64,000 nt of DNA from an uncultured Eubacteriales bacterium (GCA_934636435.1 CAKUAQ010000003.1:5165-69164), one strand, 5' to 3'. Shown: positions 15,727 to 24,826, counted from the first letter of the stretch. The notes: generated from the letters alone by a model not told the origin. A program made the numbers and translations.

Positions 15727-16410
15727 ATGAAACGGAGTACCAAAATATTATGGGGCGTGGCGCTGGTGGCCATCGGCGTGCTGTATGGCTTGAAAGCGCT
15801 GAACCTCATCGAATTCACCCTGTTCTTCGACGGCTGGTGGACGCTGTTCCTGATCGTCCCCTGTCTCGTCGGGCTGTTTACGGAGCGGGAAAAGATGGGC
15901 AACCTGATCGGCCTGCTGCTGGGCGTGTTCCTGCTGCTGTGCTGTCAGGATGTGCTGAGCTTCGATCTGCTGTGGAAGCTGGCTGTGCCGATCGTGATCG
16001 TGCTGATCGGCATACGGCTGATTTTCGGCAGCCTGTGGAACCGTCGGCTGAAGCCGATCCCCGCCGGCCCCGCGCCGGACGGCACCGGTGTGCGCACCGC
16101 CTATGCCGCCTTTTCCGGCTCCGAGCTGCGGTGCGACGGCGAGGTGTTTGAGGGCGCACAGCTGACCGCCGTGTTCGGCGGGGTCAAATGCGATCTGCGG
16201 GGCGCGCTCATCCAGAGGGATTGCGTGATCCGTGCCAGCGCCACCTTCGGCGGCATCGACATTTTGCTGCCCCCGACGGTCAATGTGCAGATTCGTTCCG
16301 ACTCGCTGTTCGGCGGCATCTCCGATAAGACGCACCGCACCACCCTCCCCGGCGTTCCCACGGTCTATGTGAACGGCACCTGCCTGTTTGGGGGGGTGGA
16401 CATCCAGTGA
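15727..16410 (+). CDS. LiaF-like membrane protein
   Basis: A 227-residue protein with about four membrane helices in the first 100 residues (ILWGVALVAIGVLYGLKALN, WWTLFLIVPCLVGLF, LIGLLLGVFLLLCC, LAVPIVIVLIGIRLIFG). The C-terminal domain has four FGG repeats (AVFGGVKCDL, ATFGGIDILL, SLFGGISDK, CLFGGVDIQ), the mark of the cell-wall-active antibiotic response domain of LiaF. LiaF proteins restrain LiaRS-type two-component systems; no LiaRS genes are in view. The next gene overlaps its stop by four bases. Confidence 0.85.
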   Translation: MKRSTKILWGVALVAIGVLYGLKALNLIEFTLFFDGWWTLFLIVPCLVGLFTEREKMGNLIGLLLGVFLLLCCQDVLSFDLLWKLAVPIVIVLIGIRLIFGSLWNRRLKPIPAGPAPDGTGVRTAYAAFSGSELRCDGEVFEGAQLTAVFGGVKCDLRGALIQRDCVIRASATFGGIDILLPPTVNVQIRSDSLFGGISDKTHRTTLPGVPTVYVNGTCLFGGVDIQ

Positions 16411-17273
16411 AAGCCTGGCAGCGGGGCATCCAGTATGCGGCCATCGCATTGGCGATCGCCCTGTGTATCACCATTGTCGGCGGCATTGTCGGCGGGCTGC
16501 GGTTTGCCACCGAACTGCTGGAGGTATGGCATTCCCGCGGTGATGTGCCGGCCGGCACCTCGTCCGTCTCCGACAGCGCCATCGTCGACAACAATAGCTA
16601 TACCCCCTCCGGTACGGTGCGGGAGCTGGAGCTGGAGATCGGCGCCGCGACGTTGCAGATTTGCACCGGCGAGACATTTCGGCTGGAGACGAATCTCAAA
16701 AAACTGACGGTCAGCGAGGAGGCCGGTGTGTGGGTGATCCGGCAGGGCGCGGAGCGGTTTCCCACGAATCTGTCGGATCGCTATATCCGCCTGACGGTTC
16801 CCGCCGACGCCGCGTTGGATAAGGTGGAGCTGGAGGCCGGCGCCGGGAATGTGAATGTTGAAGCCCTGACCGCCGCCGAGCTGGATCTGGAATTGGGCGC
16901 CGGTCAGTTCCGCGCCGGGTCGCTCACCGTCACCGGAAAAGCGGAGATCGAAGGCGGCGCCGGTCGGCTGGCGATCGAGGGCGGTACGCTGCACGATCTG
17001 GATATGCAGATGGGCGCCGGCAAAACGGAGCTGCGCGCCCGTCTCAGCGGCGATTGCAGCTTGGATGTGGGGATGGGCGCGGCCGAGATCGCCCTGTCGG
17101 GCAGTCGTGAGGACTATCGGCTGCGCATCGACAAGGGACCGGGGTATGTCACCGTGGACGGGAAAGCCGTCCGGAGCGGTGATGTGATCGGCGACGGTGC
17201 GACCCGGGTCGCGTTGACCGGCGGGATGGGACGTATCACCGTCGAATATACCGCCGACAGCGCCACCCGCTGA
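16407..17273 (+). CDS. DUF4097 beta-helix envelope protein
   Basis: A 288-residue protein: an N-terminal membrane helix (AAIALAIALCITIVGGIVGG) followed by a long repetitive beta region of the DUF4097 type, with many Gly-Ala-Gly turns (LELEIGAATLQ, VELEAGAGNVNVEA, LDLELGAGQFRAG, MQMGAGKTELRA). It is probably an extracytoplasmic beta-solenoid. GTG start overlapping the LiaF-like stop (GTGA) shows translational coupling. LiaF-like and DUF4097 domains are often linked or fused in envelope-stress modules, so the two probably act together. Confidence 0.85.
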   Translation: MKAWQRGIQYAAIALAIALCITIVGGIVGGLRFATELLEVWHSRGDVPAGTSSVSDSAIVDNNSYTPSGTVRELELEIGAATLQICTGETFRLETNLKKLTVSEEAGVWVIRQGAERFPTNLSDRYIRLTVPADAALDKVELEAGAGNVNVEALTAAELDLELGAGQFRAGSLTVTGKAEIEGGAGRLAIEGGTLHDLDMQMGAGKTELRARLSGDCSLDVGMGAAEIALSGSREDYRLRIDKGPGYVTVDGKAVRSGDVIGDGATRVALTGGMGRITVEYTADSATR

Positions 17274-17439
17274 TCGCAGCGGCGATAGGGGAGCGTACAC
17301 AGCGCCCACCGCGTTTTTCGTATGTGTTCCGACTGTGCTTTGCAGCCGCCCGGCGGTGTGTTTTGCCCCGGAGAGGCAGGAGCGGCTGCCCGCCGTGGGG
17401 TATACTCGCCCATCGACGCAAAGACGAATAGAAAAAACG

Positions 17440-17479
17440 AAAGGCCGACTCGGGAGAATAACTCCCGGGGCGGCCTTTT
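17440..17479. terminator. Bidirectional terminator
   Basis: AAAGGCCG...CTCGGGAG hairpin with a 5-base loop ending CGGCCTTTT. It separates the DUF4097 gene (plus) from the HTH gene (minus). Confidence 0.8.
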
Positions 17480-17490
17480 CTGCGCCAAGA

Positions 17491-17838
17491 TCAGGCTTTG
17501 CGGCCCTTGTCCGCCTTGCCGATGGCAGCATTGTATTTCACGAATATCTTGCCCTGCTCCAGAAAGATGCGCTGCTGTTCGGGGGTGAGGGAGCGGAATA
17601 CCCGTATAAGCTCCGTTTCCTCCGGTGTTTCGGCGGAGCCGGTCGGGTATTCCAGCAGATAGTCGGCGGTGACGCCGAAATAGGCGGATAACAGCTTGAG
17701 GGTGGCGAAATCCGGCTCGCTGGTGCCCTGCACATAGCCGCCCAGCGTGGAAACCGGGATGTGCAGCTCCAGCGCCGTTTGTTTTTGGGTCAGTCCCCGT
17801 TCTTCGATCAGCCGGTGCAGTTGCTCGTGGAAGGCCAT
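17491..17838 (-). CDS. XRE-family HTH regulator
   Basis: A 115-residue regulator. Residues 1-62 form an XRE helix-turn-helix (LIEERGLTQKQTALELHIPV, STLGGYVQGTSEPDFATL, LSAYFGVTADYLLEY). The tail (EETELIRVFRSLTPEQQRIF) is helical and may mediate dimerisation. The start at 17838 has AAGGAG nine bases upstream; the ATG two codons earlier is too close to it. Transcribed divergently from the lipoprotein at 17982, so that gene is a candidate target. Confidence 0.85.
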   Translation of the reverse strand: MAFHEQLHRLIEERGLTQKQTALELHIPVSTLGGYVQGTSEPDFATLKLLSAYFGVTADYLLEYPTGSAETPEETELIRVFRSLTPEQQRIFLEQGKIFVKYNAAIGKADKGRKA

Positions 17839-17919
17839 GGTCATCCGCTCCTTTTCTCTTCATCGCTCCTCTATTGTACTGGAGAAATAAGACTGAACAA
17901 ACGGAAAACGAAATAATCG

Positions 17920-17948
17920 CTGACAAAACGAATATATAGTTATATAAT
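17920..17948 (+). promoter_or_regulatory. Promoter of lipoprotein gene
   Basis: CTGACA, 17 bases, TATAAT, 34 bases before the ATG at 17982. Confidence 0.75.
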
Positions 17949-17981
17949 GAGGGTGAAAATAAAGATATTGGAGAGTGTGAA

Positions 17982-19010
17982 ATGAAAGTATCGAATTTTA
18001 TTTGCATTTTGGTTTGCGTATGCTTGATCGGCGGATGTAATAGCAGAACCGAGCCGACATCAGTAACCAAGTCGAAAACTATCACTACGACCAGTGAATA
18101 TATGGGAGCGACAACTGAAAAAAGCGTTAGTACTACTTCAACGACAAATGTCGTAAAGACACAAGCGCCAATAAAGACAACGGAAAAAGTTCAAATACAA
18201 TCGACTGCTACGTCACCTGCAACGCAGACATCGCAATTGTCCAATGCGAATTCGGGAAAACAGTATGGACTTGGGGAAAAGTGGGTGGTTGATAATCAAT
18301 GGGAATTGACGTTTACTGCAGTGGAGAGGCACAGCTTTTGCAATAGATATTCCGATGGAAATGGGTATAGTGACTGTATAGTGTTTACGTATTCGTATAA
18401 GAATTTAGGGTATACCGGCAGTATTCAAGATTTGTTCATATCTTCATCTAATCTGAGTGTGTATGACGAGAGTGGTGAAGCCGCCGATTTGTACCCCTGT
18501 ACACATACACAATCACCTAAAGTTTGTTCGGTCGGAACAAAATGCACGGCGCAACAGGCATACAAACTAAAAAACTCAGGAAAATACATCACAATAGTGG
18601 CTAATCAATACACGTCCAATAACATGGGCAAACAGCGCACTACATTTAGATTGGATATATCGGGGGAATCTGCTGGCAATTCTGTCGGCGGCGAGACTTT
18701 TCTATCCGATGTAAAGACATGTGCAGATTTTCAGTATGCTCCCGACTATGGCGCGACTATTGGAATTACCTATGATATGCATACAACCAATACATATGCG
18801 TATTCGATTGATAAAGTTATGGCAGTCGATCCGAATTCCCAAAGTCTTGCAAACTATATGTATTTGCTGCAAAGATGTGGGTATTCATTGACAAATGATA
18901 TTTATCTTAACGGCGATAAATTTACATCGTTTGTCAATACTACATTCAATCGTACAATTTCTTTCAGATGCGATACGAAAACAGGCTATGTTTTAATCTT
19001 AGTAAAATGA
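17982..19010 (+). CDS. Lipoprotein with Thr/Ser-rich linker
   Basis: A 342-residue surface lipoprotein: signal peptide with lipobox LIGGC (cysteine near residue 19), a Thr/Ser/Lys-rich linker of about 65 residues, then a beta-rich domain with ELTFTAVERHSFCNRYSD of the kind seen in DUF5067/DUF4352 lipoproteins, and a C-terminal part with several cysteines. It is strikingly A+T-rich compared with its neighbours, which points to acquisition from elsewhere. Family assignment is tentative; export is clear. Confidence 0.75.
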   Translation: MKVSNFICILVCVCLIGGCNSRTEPTSVTKSKTITTTSEYMGATTEKSVSTTSTTNVVKTQAPIKTTEKVQIQSTATSPATQTSQLSNANSGKQYGLGEKWVVDNQWELTFTAVERHSFCNRYSDGNGYSDCIVFTYSYKNLGYTGSIQDLFISSSNLSVYDESGEAADLYPCTHTQSPKVCSVGTKCTAQQAYKLKNSGKYITIVANQYTSNNMGKQRTTFRLDISGESAGNSVGGETFLSDVKTCADFQYAPDYGATIGITYDMHTTNTYAYSIDKVMAVDPNSQSLANYMYLLQRCGYSLTNDIYLNGDKFTSFVNTTFNRTISFRCDTKTGYVLILVK

Positions 19011-19101
19011 CGTACTTTTTGCAGAATCCACAAAGTCGATAGAGCGTGTAGTGTTATTTTCTTCCGCCTATGTGCCTCTTTTCGCTTGATAGATGCAGAA
19101 A

Positions 19102-19137
19102 CGCCCCGGCATCGGTCCATGGACCGATGCCGGGGCG
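19102..19137. terminator. 36-bp perfect palindrome
   Basis: CGCCCCGGCATCGGTCCA followed by its exact complement, centred on CCATGG. Very stable in RNA of either strand but with no long U tract. Probably a terminator between the lipoprotein and rhaA, which converge here. Confidence 0.6.
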
Positions 19138-19176
19138 TAACGGCGTTTGTGTTCAGTTGCTTCGCTGCATGGGTTT

Positions 19177-20412
19177 TCAGCGCTTGCTCAGCACGTCTTC
19201 CTCATACTTTTTGACCTCGGTGTAGTAGTCGGCCTGCACGCCGCAGCGGCGCAGATACTCCGCCCATACATCGCCGAAGGGCATGGTCTTCAGCTCCTCC
19301 TGCATCACCATCAGCTGGGTGCCGTCGGCGGCCTCCTGCATGGCCTTCATGGCTGCGTGGGGCTGGAGCAGCGCGTTGAGCAGCGCCTTATGCACGCTGC
19401 GCACGCCGGTGACCCAGGCGGAGATCCGGTTGATGGAGGCATCGAAATAGTCGGTGGCGATGAACACCCGGTTGAGGGCGTCGTGGGCGACGATCTCCTT
19501 GGCAATCTCCTTGGTCTCGTCGTCGAACAGCACCACGTGATCGCTGTCCCAGCGCACGGGGCGGGTGATGTGCAGGGCGATCTTCTCATTGAACAGCAGC
19601 AGCGCCGAGATCTTATCCGATACCACCTCGGTGGGATGATAGTGGCCGTTATCCATCAGCGGGGTGATGCCGTTGCGGTTCACATAGCTCAGGCAGAATT
19701 CCGCCGAGCCCACGGTGTAGCTCTCCATGCCGATGCCGAAGACCTTCGACTCCAGCGTGACATACACCTTGGATTTATCATACGGGACGGAGAGAATTTC
19801 GTCCAGCGATTTTTTGAAACGGGCGCGGGGTCCCAGCCGGTCGGCGGGAATGTCCTTATAGCCGTCGGGGATCCAGATGTTCAGCACGCAGGGCTCGCCG
19901 GTCTCATTGGCGAAATACTCGGCGATCTCCACACAGCGCTTGCCGTGCTCCACCCAGAAATTCCGCACCGTCTCATCGGGGGAGGACAGGGTGAGATTGT
20001 CCTTCACCATGGCATGGGAGAAGAAGGTGGGGTTGAAATCCAGACCCATATGGCGGTCTTTGGCGAATTTCACCCACTTCTCAAACTGCTTGGGGCCGAT
20101 CTTGTCCCGATCCACAAACCCGTCGTCCATCAGGGCGTAGCAGGCGTGAAGATTCAGCTTCTTCTTGCCGGGCATCAGCGAGAACGCCTCGTCGATGTCC
20201 GCCATCAGCTGCTCGGGGGTGGTGGCTTTGCCGGGGTAGTTGCCGGTGGTCTGGATACCGCCGGACAGCTCGCCGGGGTTATCAAAGCCCATCACGTCGT
20301 CCCCCTGCCAGCAGTGTACCGACACGGTCACATTCTGCAGGGTCTCCAGAGCCTGTTCGGCGTCCACGCCGATGGCCGCATACATCTGTTTTGCTTCGTC
20401 AAAACGACTCAT
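19177..20412 (-). CDS. rhaA: L-rhamnose isomerase
   Basis: A 411-residue isomerase converting L-rhamnose to L-rhamnulose in the cytoplasm. Family blocks seen: VSVHCWQGDDVMGFDNPG, KLNLHACYAL, GLDFNPTFFSH, NIWIPDGYKDIPADR, YTVGSAEFC and NGHYHPTEVVSDK, including metal-binding His and Glu/Asp positions. Full length. Start at 20412 after GGAGGAACG. It lies 18 bases downstream of the rhamnosidase gene in the same direction, so the two are one operon. rhaB and rhaD are not in the window. Confidence 0.97.
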   Translation of the reverse strand: MSRFDEAKQMYAAIGVDAEQALETLQNVTVSVHCWQGDDVMGFDNPGELSGGIQTTGNYPGKATTPEQLMADIDEAFSLMPGKKKLNLHACYALMDDGFVDRDKIGPKQFEKWVKFAKDRHMGLDFNPTFFSHAMVKDNLTLSSPDETVRNFWVEHGKRCVEIAEYFANETGEPCVLNIWIPDGYKDIPADRLGPRARFKKSLDEILSVPYDKSKVYVTLESKVFGIGMESYTVGSAEFCLSYVNRNGITPLMDNGHYHPTEVVSDKISALLLFNEKIALHITRPVRWDSDHVVLFDDETKEIAKEIVAHDALNRVFIATDYFDASINRISAWVTGVRSVHKALLNALLQPHAAMKAMQEAADGTQLMVMQEELKTMPFGDVWAEYLRRCGVQADYYTEVKKYEEDVLSKR

Positions 20413-20430
20413 CTTTCGTTCCTCCAAAAT

Positions 20431-22110
20431 TTAGTATGTATCATCCACGGACACGGTGATGTCCGATGGTGCCGTATAGGTGGTGCGCACGCCGGTCTCC
20501 GTGCGCTGGCAGCGCACGCTCAGTACGCCGCCGCCGGGCAGGGGATAGGTGCCCTCCGCCCATTCCAGATCCCCCAGGGAGGGAGCCAGCCGGATATGCT
20601 TGCCGCCGGGAGTTTCAAAACGGATTCCCAGCACCGTTTCCATGAGGAATGGCACCGGTCCACTGGCCCAACCGTGGCAGAGACTGTGCCGGAAATTCTC
20701 GTAGCAGTAGCCGCCGAAATCCCCGTGGATGTCCTGTTCCCCCTCCCGGGGCAGCCGGTCGATGGGGCAGGCATTTTCCATCCATTCGGTGTGGAAATCC
20801 TCCCAGAAGGTGGTGGCGCCCATATCCAGCATCCCGCCGTAGTAGGAGCGCAGCGCCGCCAATGCCGCCGGGGTGCCGGCGGTGCGTGCCAGCGCCGTCA
20901 GCAGATAAAAGCTCATAAAAGTGGAGAAGCCCCTGTCGCCGTCGGCGGTCAGCTGCCGGGCGGTATCCTCCGCTGTGGCCATCCCCGCCAGATACAGCAT
21001 CGCCACGGTGGGCTTGTAGCCGCAGCCGTCCATCGGATGCTGCCGCAGCCGGGACAGAGCTCCGTCCACCAGCGCGAGACAGCTGTCATCCTCTCCCGGC
21101 CACAGATCCAGCAATTCCCGGGCGGAATCCAGCGCCAAAATCGCCAGCGCATGGACACCGTGCGCAGCGGCATCGGTCCCGTTAGACGGCCAGTCGAGGA
21201 AGCACTCCTGCAGACGGAGAGAACCGTCCTCATCCACCAGCCCGGCGATCTGCCGGGACAGCTCCCGGATATAGTCCCGGTGCCGGGCGGGATAGGCGGC
21301 GTCGCCGGTATAGCGATACCAGTCCCGCAGGATGCACAGCCACCACAGAGAATAGGCGGGCATATCGTTCATCCAGCGGGGTAGAGGCGTGGTCGCCACC
21401 ACATCGTCCAGACTGTCCTCCAGCATCTTCTGATAGCCGAATGCAGAGCGGATGGTGAGCATCTCCGGGTGGGAATCCCCGATCCAGATGAGCCGATCCC
21501 GCTTGATGCCGTCCCACAGGTGGTGCTGCATACACAGCCGGCAGGTGTAGACGGCGGTGTCGAAAATGTCGTTGAGCCGCGGGTCGCTGCAGCGGAATGT
21601 GCCTTTTTGCGGTATATCCCGCAGCACGCTCACCGCCAGCACGCCGGACAGCAGTAGCTCTGCCCCCGGCTCCTGCAGCTCTATGTATACGAACCGGAAT
21701 CCGGTCTGTCCCCATTCCTGATCGCTCATGGCGGGCACCGGCACGAGAAAATCCCGTGCGGCGTGGTCGTTGCCGGCGTTTTTCACCCCCAGCGGGGTCA
21801 TAGCCTCGCTGGCGGATTCGCCGAATCGCAGCCGCACGGCGGGATAGCGGGTGCCCGGTGTGGCGGCGCACAGAAGCCGCACGCCGCCCTGCATCTCTCG
21901 GCCGAAATCCAACAGGATGCCCGCCTTTTCGGCGGTATCCCGGTTATCCAGCGTGACCGTTTCCGGCTCCGTTACGTGGATCTGCAGCGGCGTATCCGTC
22001 AGCAGCACCGAGGCATTGCGCACCTGCCCCACGGTATGGACGATACGCACCGGCCGCAGGAAGGTGCGGGTGCGTTCGTCGATGGCTACCGGACGTGTCG
22101 TCGGCATCAT
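20431..22110 (-). CDS. GH78-like alpha-L-rhamnosidase
   Basis: A 559-residue protein whose core is the (alpha/alpha)6 barrel of GH78-type rhamnosidases: HHLWDGIKRDRLIWIGDSHP, MPAYSLWWLCILRDWYRYTG and GYCYENFRHSLCHGWASGPV. An N-terminal beta region precedes it. No signal peptide, so it probably acts on imported rhamnosides. Shorter than many GH78 enzymes, so substrate range is uncertain. Of three closely spaced ATGs the one at 22110 has GGAGG at nine bases. It feeds rhamnose to the adjacent rhaA. Confidence 0.85.
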   Translation of the reverse strand: MMPTTRPVAIDERTRTFLRPVRIVHTVGQVRNASVLLTDTPLQIHVTEPETVTLDNRDTAEKAGILLDFGREMQGGVRLLCAATPGTRYPAVRLRFGESASEAMTPLGVKNAGNDHAARDFLVPVPAMSDQEWGQTGFRFVYIELQEPGAELLLSGVLAVSVLRDIPQKGTFRCSDPRLNDIFDTAVYTCRLCMQHHLWDGIKRDRLIWIGDSHPEMLTIRSAFGYQKMLEDSLDDVVATTPLPRWMNDMPAYSLWWLCILRDWYRYTGDAAYPARHRDYIRELSRQIAGLVDEDGSLRLQECFLDWPSNGTDAAAHGVHALAILALDSARELLDLWPGEDDSCLALVDGALSRLRQHPMDGCGYKPTVAMLYLAGMATAEDTARQLTADGDRGFSTFMSFYLLTALARTAGTPAALAALRSYYGGMLDMGATTFWEDFHTEWMENACPIDRLPREGEQDIHGDFGGYCYENFRHSLCHGWASGPVPFLMETVLGIRFETPGGKHIRLAPSLGDLEWAEGTYPLPGGGVLSVRCQRTETGVRTTYTAPSDITVSVDDTY

Positions 22111-22141
22111 AGGCATATTCCTCCGCATTTGTGTTAGATGT

Positions 22142-22388
22142 AGCGATCGGGGTACGATCGCTCTTTTCGGCTTCAGGCGCTTGGGGCGGCTTTGGTGCTC
22201 TCCGCCGGTCGGGCGCCGCGGTGCTACAGCACGCGGTATGCCGAAAAGCTCCGATCGGATGCGAAAAGACCGTTTTGTACGGTCAGTCAAGGAGCGCTGC
22301 AACACCGTCCTATTGCGCGCGATGAGACAAACAAACCGGGGAAATATACCGTTTCAGATACGATCGTATCCCGATTGCTTGTTTGTCT
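22142..22388 (-). promoter_or_regulatory. Structured leader of rhamnosidase-rhaA operon
   Basis: About 280 bases lie between the promoter and the rhamnosidase start. The stretch holds a 14-base palindrome GATACGATCGTATC (22357-22370), inverted AGACAAACAAAC (22325-22336) against GCTTGTTTGTCT (22377-22388), and an 8-bp hairpin AGCGATCG/CGATCGCT (22142-22162). No coding gene is seen here. Confidence 0.5.
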
Positions 22389-22402
22389 GTGCAATCGCCT
22401 AT

Positions 22403-22431
22403 ATTATACGCGATTCATGCCTGACCGTCAA
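22403..22431 (-). promoter_or_regulatory. Promoter of rhamnosidase-rhaA operon
   Basis: TTGACG, 17 bases, TATAAT on the minus strand. Confidence 0.85.
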
Positions 22432-22566
22432 TATGAAATATTGCATCTTTTGGCAAGTTTTTTGCTCTGCCTCACGAAACGGGACTGTCCGTCGCATCCG
22501 GATCTCGGTATGAGAACAGAAAGCAGCCGTCCGTTCCGCGGGAGCGGCCGGGCGGCTGGGGGGCGG

Positions 22567-22884
22567 TCAATCCAGTTCAAATACCTTGGTCAGCAGCGGC
22601 TGTGCGCCGGTGACCGGGTCCTTTTCCATGATCAGGATGTCCTTCATGTATTCGTCCCAGCGCTGTACCACCGGGCTTTCGGCTTGCACACGGGCGGCAT
22701 AGGCCAGCCCCCGGGTGCATTCATAGTATCCGAACAGCTCCTGCCCGGACAGCCAGATGGTGTAGTTGCGGATGCCGGCCTCCCGGAGAACCTCCTTCAT
22801 TTCCGGCCAGATGGCATCGTGCCTGCGCCGGTATTCCTCGATCTGTCCGTCGGCGACCCGTCCCCGCCATGCGTATTTTTCCAT
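22567..22884 (-). CDS. rhaM: L-rhamnose mutarotase
   Basis: A 105-residue mutarotase interconverting rhamnose anomers. Typical blocks: YAWRGRVADGQIEEYRRRHD, IWPEMKEVLREAGIRNYTIW and the catalytic-region LFGYYECT. Start at 22884 after GGAGGAATG. It has its own promoter and lies upstream of the rhamnosidase-rhaA operon on the same strand, separated by that operon's promoter. Family length is normal. Confidence 0.93.
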   Translation of the reverse strand: MEKYAWRGRVADGQIEEYRRRHDAIWPEMKEVLREAGIRNYTIWLSGQELFGYYECTRGLAYAARVQAESPVVQRWDEYMKDILIMEKDPVTGAQPLLTKVFELD

Positions 22885-22918
22885 TGTTGCATTCCTCCGC
22901 TCATGATTGGATACGGCT

Positions 22919-22947
22919 ATTGTACCGCATTCCGACGGAAGATGCAA
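22919..22947 (-). promoter_or_regulatory. rhaM promoter
   Basis: TTGCAT, 17 bases, TACAAT on the minus strand, 35 bases before rhaM. Confidence 0.7.
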
Positions 22948-22971
22948 GTCCGCTCGGCGTACTTTTTCCAT

Positions 22972-23289
22972 TCATTGTGTTTTGACCACGCCGCGCAGCC
23001 GATCGGCCAGATCATTGACATAGTTAGCGCCGCGGGAGGCGAAGATCCCGGTCAGCAGCTTCCCCACAAAAGGTTGCCCGAAGGACAGCCCCGCCGGCGA
23101 AAACAGATCGGCGTCGGCGGACAGACACAGCAGCACCGAGCAGACCAGCGCGGTCAGCTGGATGACCCCGCGTTTGTAGTCTCGCTTGGTGAACATGAGG
23201 ATGACCGATTTTGCGTATTCCACCAGACCCTCCACGACGATCGCCAGCAGCAGCACGGCCACAAATCCGTTCATTGTCAATGCGTTCAC
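22972..23289 (-). CDS. Small membrane protein
   Basis: A 105-residue protein, GTG start with GGGAG upstream. Two hydrophobic segments: GFVAVLLLAIVVEGLVEYAK (about residues 8-27) and VIQLTALVCSVLLCLSADA (about 42-60). The remaining C-terminal half has a short hydrophobic stretch then VNDLADRLRG. The layout recalls small holin-like proteins, but I cannot assign a family. The downstream rhaM has its own promoter. No signal for secretion. Confidence 0.65.
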   Translation of the reverse strand: MNALTMNGFVAVLLLAIVVEGLVEYAKSVILMFTKRDYKRGVIQLTALVCSVLLCLSADADLFSPAGLSFGQPFVGKLLTGIFASRGANYVNDLADRLRGVVKTQ

Positions 23290-23377
23290 GCTCCTCTCCC
23301 TGCATATATAGGCTGTGGGAGGCGGATATATGCCGGATATGCGTGCATACTATCACCGGAAAGGAGTGTGACCGTTC

Positions 23378-23587
23378 ATGCAGGAATGCCATAGACCCAA
23401 ACCGTCCAGGCCGACTCAGCCGCACAAGCTGCCCGCCGCGCCGCAGGAGCCGGTTCTCGATCCGATCGTTGCGGCCGACGTGCTGCCGCAGCAGGGGAAG
23501 GGGGAGATCTCCTCCGATACCCAGGGCAGCTATACCGGAACTCCGGAGGACGATGTGCACCCGGTGCAGGATGCGGACGATCTGTAA
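23378..23587 (+). CDS. Small protein with PVQDADDL C-terminus
   Basis: A 69-residue proline-rich protein preceded by AAGGAG at good spacing. The first half (PKPSRPTQPHKLPAAPQEP) is disordered; the C-terminus reads GSYTGTPEDDVHPVQDADDL. I recall similar GSYTG...PVQDADDL endings in short clostridial proteins of unknown function; this needs a search to confirm. No membrane helix. It stands alone between divergent genes. Confidence 0.6.
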   Translation: MQECHRPKPSRPTQPHKLPAAPQEPVLDPIVAADVLPQQGKGEISSDTQGSYTGTPEDDVHPVQDADDL

Positions 23588-23786
23588 GCCCGACTTCGGT
23601 CCCGAGACGAAAAAGGAAACGGGCGGCGGGGCGCGGCGGAGCTTCAGCTTCTCCGCGCTTTTGTCTGTTGCCGGATCGCAGGTGTCAGCCGCTCCTTGCG
23701 GCTTTTCGGTCCCATACAGGCCGCATGGCGGTTACCCGGGCGATATACCCGGATATTTTTCGGAGCGGCGGATGTGTCGAAAACAC

Positions 23787-23815
23787 TTGCGGAATATCCG
23801 AAAATGTGGTAAAAT
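23787..23815 (+). promoter_or_regulatory. Promoter of degV-like gene
   Basis: TTGCGG, 17 bases, TAAAAT, about 45 bases before the start. Confidence 0.7.
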
Positions 23816-23859
23816 GCTCCCATCCGTAAAAAACGTATGGAAAAGGAGTGTTACCGCGT

Positions 23860-24717
23860 ATGGCAAAACCTATTGTACTTTGCGCCGACAGCACCTGCGA
23901 TCTGAGCCCGGAGCTGATCGAAAAATACCATGTGCATCTCAAACCGCTGCATATCATTCTGGAGGGCAAGAGCCATGACGACGGGGTGGATATCACCCCC
24001 GATCAGATTTATGACATTTATCGGGAGAAGAAGATCCTCCCCACCACCTCGGCGGTAAATGTGGAGGAATATAAGGAGATGGCGCGCCCCTTTATCGAGG
24101 CGGGCAACGACGTGATCCATATTAATCTGGGTTCCGGTATCTCCACCTCCCATAACAGCTGCCGCATCGCCGCGGAGGAAACCCCCGGGCTGTACTGCAT
24201 TGATTCCGGTAATCTGTCCACCGGTATGGGGCTGGTGGTCATTGCCGCCGCCGAGCGTATTGCCGCCGGGATGCCGGTGGAGCAGATCGTTTCGGAGGTG
24301 CAGGAATTCACCCATCATGTGGAGGCCAGCTTTGTGATTGATACGCTGGAGTTCCTGCACAAGGGCGGCCGCTGCTCCACGCTGGCCATGCTGGGCGCCA
24401 ATCTGTTGAAGCTCAAGCCCTGCATCGAGGTCAATAACGCCGACAGCTCCATGACCGTTGGGAAGAAGTACCGCGGCTCGCTGGACAAGGCGCTGTTGGA
24501 CTATGTGAAAGACCGTCTGGAGGGACGCACCGACATCCGCACCGAGCGTATTTTTATCACCCATTCCGGTATTTCCGACGAGCGGGTGGAGCTGGTGAAG
24601 AAAGCCGTAGAGCAGTATCAGCATTTTGACGAGATTCTGGTGACCCGGGCCGGCTGCACGATTTCTTCCCATTGCGGTCCCAATACGCTGGGTATCCTCT
24701 TCGTGCGCAAGGGATAA
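23860..24717 (+). CDS. DegV family fatty-acid-binding protein
   Basis: A 285-residue DegV protein. These bind fatty acids (as FakB does with the kinase FakA); which lipid is bound here is unknown. Blocks seen: VLCADSTCDLSPELIEKYHV at the start, PTTSAVNVEEYKEM, HINLGSGISTSHNS lining the lipid head pocket, and the late RAGCTISSHCGPNTLGILF. ATG 23860 follows AAGGAG; four extra in-frame codons upstream are not supported. A single-gene transcript. Confidence 0.93.
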   Translation: MAKPIVLCADSTCDLSPELIEKYHVHLKPLHIILEGKSHDDGVDITPDQIYDIYREKKILPTTSAVNVEEYKEMARPFIEAGNDVIHINLGSGISTSHNSCRIAAEETPGLYCIDSGNLSTGMGLVVIAAAERIAAGMPVEQIVSEVQEFTHHVEASFVIDTLEFLHKGGRCSTLAMLGANLLKLKPCIEVNNADSSMTVGKKYRGSLDKALLDYVKDRLEGRTDIRTERIFITHSGISDERVELVKKAVEQYQHFDEILVTRAGCTISSHCGPNTLGILFVRKG

Positions 24718-24826
24718 GCTCTGTTCTGCCGGGGCCGAAATTTCCAAAGTATGACAGTTCTTGCAGGAAAATGGACGTTCTGGAAGAAAGTGGCCGGATT
24801 ATTCAGAAAATATTCATAATTGCCGA

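Noticed and set aside
19147..21384. A 745-codon open frame on the plus strand
   Set aside because: It is exactly antisense to rhaA and the rhamnosidase; high GC third positions leave the opposite strand open. No ribosome site and low-complexity His/Gln/Pro-rich translation.
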